A stretch of 64,000 nucleotides of DNA from Paenibacillus sp. FSL R5-0345 (lineage in GTDB: Bacteria > Bacillota > Bacilli > Paenibacillales > Paenibacillaceae): NCBI RefSeq assembly GCF_000758585.1, contig NZ_CP009281.1, forward strand, positions 4,650,001 through 4,714,000, written 5' to 3'. A program made the translations under genes and the position numbers. The notes beneath the pieces were generated by a model that saw nothing but the letters and a program-made list of their open reading frames with translations, ran no database searches and had not been told where the DNA came from. How positions within the stretch are numbered: position 1 is the first letter of the stretch; the number at the start of each line of letters is the position of its first letter. Below, piece by piece: positions 62,169-64,000 of this stretch.

Positions 62169-62424
62169 CGGCGTCCCCTTCCAGACGTGCACCAAACGGC
62201 TTCTTACGCAGTTCTCCGTCCTCTAGGGTAATCATTTCGATCTTACGCTCTACCTGCTCAAGCTTGCTGCCGCAAAGCTGAGATAACTTCATACCTTGCT
62301 GAAATAAATCGATGGCCTTCTCCAGGGGAACGTCGCCGTGTTCAAGCTCACGTACGATTTCCTCCAGCCGGTCCATAGCGCCTTCAAAATCAAGTTCCGC
62401 TTCCTTCGTCATCGTCTTTGCCAT
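62155..62424 (-). CDS. xseB: Exodeoxyribonuclease VII small subunit
   Basis: An 89-residue protein with the family pattern ELDFEGAMDRLEEIVRELE and LEKAIDLFQQGMKLSQLC. It forms a helical hairpin that binds the long C-terminal helices of XseA. It overlaps xseA by 35 bases. GGAGG abuts the ATG at 62424, so translation may begin at the second Met four codons later. Confidence 0.94.
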   Translation of the reverse strand: MAKTMTKEAELDFEGAMDRLEEIVRELEHGDVPLEKAIDLFQQGMKLSQLCGSKLEQVERKIEMITLEDGELRKKPFGARLEGDADDSL

Positions 62425-63769
62425 CCTCCTTCATTCCCCATACCTGGCAGTTCAGCTGTCCGTCGTTCATCTTTATCACTACAAGATCGCCAAGCTGCAC
62501 TTCGGTCAGCGATTTGATTAAATGTTCTTCTGCCTCGTCATAGACTAAGCTGTAGCCTCTCGACATGACTTTTAGCGGGCTCAGCGCATCCAGATGACGA
62601 ATCTCCGCTACATAGCGAGATTTCTTATCCTGCAGGCGGGCCTGCATGGCACCCATCAGCTCACGGCGTATGCTCTCGGTGCGCTGCCGCGCAGCGGCAA
62701 CACTGCCGTGCGGATGGAAGCGCTGCAGACTATGATGCAGCACAGCTTTGCGCTCGCGGGAACGGCTGAGCCGTGCATCCGCTGAGCGCTGGAGCCGCTC
62801 ACGCAGCTGATCCAGCCGCTGCGTGTGCTGCATCAGCGAGCGGCGCGGGCCTGCCAGCGCCAGCGAGCGTTCCAGCCCCGCGTGACGCTCGCGTCCGCGC
62901 TGGGCGCGTCTTTGCAGCGCTTGGCGCAGCCGCTGCTGCTGCTGGCGAAGCTGCGCAGCAAGCTCGCCGGCATGTGGCACGGCCAGCTCCGCGGCCGCTG
63001 TGGGCGTAGCCGCGCGGAGGTCGGCGGCGAAATCGGCAATCGTGAAGTCGGTCTCGTGGCCAACGGCCGAGATGACCGGAATGCTTGATGCCGATATCGC
63101 TCGCGCGACTTCCTCCTCGTTGAACGCCCACAGCTCCTCAAGCGAACCGCCGCCGCGGCCGACGATAAGTACGTCGGCCTCACCCATGCGGTTCAGCGCT
63201 CCAATCGCCTTCACAATCGAAGGCGCGGCGCCTTTGCCTTGCACCAGTACGGGATAGATTACAATTGCCACCTGCGGAAACCGCCGCTGGAGTGTAATCA
63301 CGATATCCCGTACAGCTGCACCCGTTGGCGAAGTAATTACGCCGATGCACTTCGGAAAGCGGGGCAACGGCCGTTTACGCGCTTCTGCAAACAGCCCCTC
63401 TTGCTCAAGCTTACTCTTCAGCTGCTCATAAGCTAAATATAGACTACCAATTCCATCCGGCTGCATATGTGTGGCATAGAACTGGTACTGCCCGTCCCGT
63501 TCATATACGGTCACATTACCTCTAGCGATAACCCGGGCACCTTCCTTCGGAATAAACGGCAGGCGCTGGTTATGGGAAGCGAACATAATCGCCTTGATCC
63601 GGCTGCTCTCATCCTTTAGCGTGAAATACATATGACCGCTGCCGTGATGCGTAAAGTTGGAAATCTCTCCGCGAATCCATACATCCGAAAGTAACGTATC
63701 CGAGTCTAGCTTCATGCGGATATAACGGTTGAGTTCTTTTATCGAATAGACCTGCCGCTCTGCCGCCAT
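62390..63769 (-). CDS. xseA: Exodeoxyribonuclease VII large subunit
   Basis: A 459-residue nuclease subunit. The OB-fold domain is at about 5-105 (ELNRYIRMKLDSDTLLSDVW), the catalytic domain at 110-300 with GVITSPTGAAVRDI, GRGGGSLEELWAFNEE and SAVGHETDFTIADF, then an Arg/Gln/Ala-rich coiled coil at about 265-400. Exo VII degrades single-stranded DNA to oligonucleotides. The coiled-coil part is strikingly GC-rich beside its surroundings. It lies 11 bases after folD. Confidence 0.96.
   Translation of the reverse strand: MAAERQVYSIKELNRYIRMKLDSDTLLSDVWIRGEISNFTHHGSGHMYFTLKDESSRIKAIMFASHNQRLPFIPKEGARVIARGNVTVYERDGQYQFYATHMQPDGIGSLYLAYEQLKSKLEQEGLFAEARKRPLPRFPKCIGVITSPTGAAVRDIVITLQRRFPQVAIVIYPVLVQGKGAAPSIVKAIGALNRMGEADVLIVGRGGGSLEELWAFNEEEVARAISASSIPVISAVGHETDFTIADFAADLRAATPTAAAELAVPHAGELAAQLRQQQQRLRQALQRRAQRGRERHAGLERSLALAGPRRSLMQHTQRLDQLRERLQRSADARLSRSRERKAVLHHSLQRFHPHGSVAAARQRTESIRRELMGAMQARLQDKKSRYVAEIRHLDALSPLKVMSRGYSLVYDEAEEHLIKSLTEVQLGDLVVIKMNDGQLNCQVWGMKEDGKDDDEGSGT
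62650..63130. other. GC-rich patch inside xseA
   Basis: By eye the base composition rises to roughly 70% GC over about 480 bases, with runs of GCG, CGC and CAG codons, while flanking DNA is near 50%. It corresponds to the Arg/Gln/Ala-rich coiled coil. Long open frames appear in other frames only because of this composition. Confidence 0.7.
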
Positions 63770-63780
63770 GAATCCTACCC

Positions 63781-64000
63781 CTATTCCAAGCCGTGACGGC
63801 GTTTAGCCGCAATCAGCGTATTGCTCATCAGCATTGTAATGGTCATCGGACCAACCCCACCCGGAACAGGTGTGATGTATCCGGCAACTTCTTTTGCACT
63901 ATCATAATCAACGTCACCCGCAAGCTTACCGTTATCCAAACGGTTCATACCGACATCAATGACAACAGCACCCGGTTTCACATACGAAGCATCAATGAAA
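63781..64000 (-). CDS. folD: Bifunctional methylene-THF dehydrogenase/cyclohydrolase FolD (C-terminal part)
   Basis: The last 72 codons of a gene that begins outside the right edge. KPGAVVIDVGMNRLDNGKLAGDVDY and the C-terminal signature PVPGGVGPMTITMLMSNT are diagnostic. FolD interconverts 5,10-methylene-, methenyl- and 10-formyl-tetrahydrofolate. It heads the folD-xseA-xseB-ispA-dxs-tlyA series seen in Bacilli. Confidence 0.96.
   Translation of the reverse strand, partial: FIDASYVKPGAVVIDVGMNRLDNGKLAGDVDYDSAKEVAGYITPVPGGVGPMTITMLMSNTLIAAKRRHGLE

Noticed and set aside
62773..63257. Long open frames on both strands opposite xseA
   Set aside because: They arise from high GC that removes stop codons; their translations are low-complexity and match no family, whereas the xseA frame has all family motifs.

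Overview
The window is chromosomal DNA of an endospore-forming Firmicute, most likely Paenibacillus or a close relative. It carries spoIIAA-spoIIAB-sigF, dacF, spoIIM, spoIVB and spo0A, moderate GC, strong AGGAGG ribosome binding sites and frequent GTG/TTG starts. The order of its housekeeping genes parallels the Bacillus subtilis segment from sigF to folD. A three-repeat SLH surface protein and a bkd operon ending in lipB fit Paenibacillus. The species cannot be fixed from sequence reading alone. Almost all conserved genes are on the minus strand, so transcription runs right to left.

Left part (1-9.2 kb): a partial FtsX/BceB-type permease with its ATPase; an isolated chemoreceptor followed by a CheB-like protein that has lost its catalytic serine and its receiver acidic pair; and a large multi-PAS histidine kinase with a NarL/LuxR-type response regulator. 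Core sporulation and nucleoside block (9.2-24.5 kb): sigF, spoIIAB, spoIIAA, dacF, pdp, pupG, deoB, xerD, a DUF4227 gene, fur, spoIIM, an EndoQ-like PHP nuclease, nudF, mciZ, a PepT-like peptidase, a Prli42-like micropeptide and lipB. Branched-chain 2-oxoacid dehydrogenase block (24.6-30.2 kb): E3-E1alpha-E1beta-E2 with lipB directly downstream, then the DUF2627 gene. A heterodimeric ABC exporter pair follows (30.4-34.2 kb).

From 34.3 to 52.9 kb is a lineage-specific stretch inserted between conserved blocks. It holds thymidine kinase, a DinB-fold protein, a compact agr-like peptide locus (membrane protein, AgrB, AgrD-like peptide, stand-alone LytTR regulator, with no histidine kinase), an Sda-like sporulation checkpoint peptide, an XRE regulator with a small partner, a surface protein of about 2150 residues combining a phosphodiester glycosidase, a metallophosphatase and SLH domains, a decayed fructokinase, a LysR/SDR divergent pair, a MazG-like protein, a stalk-domain secreted protein, an ABC-F ATPase, a secreted protein of unknown function and a frameshifted gene remnant.

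The right end (53-64 kb) returns to the conserved core: spo0A (with 0A boxes and a sigma-H-like promoter), spoIVB, recN, argR, a membrane protein, tlyA, dxs, ispA, xseB, xseA and partial folD. Several small genes (mciZ, prli42, sda-like, agrD-like, a 39-codon gene between pupG and pdp) were found by reading the intergenic DNA. The most interesting candidate system is the kinase-less agr/LytTR locus at 35.6-37.3 kb next to the Sda-like gene. I saw no rRNA, tRNA, CRISPR array or insertion sequence.
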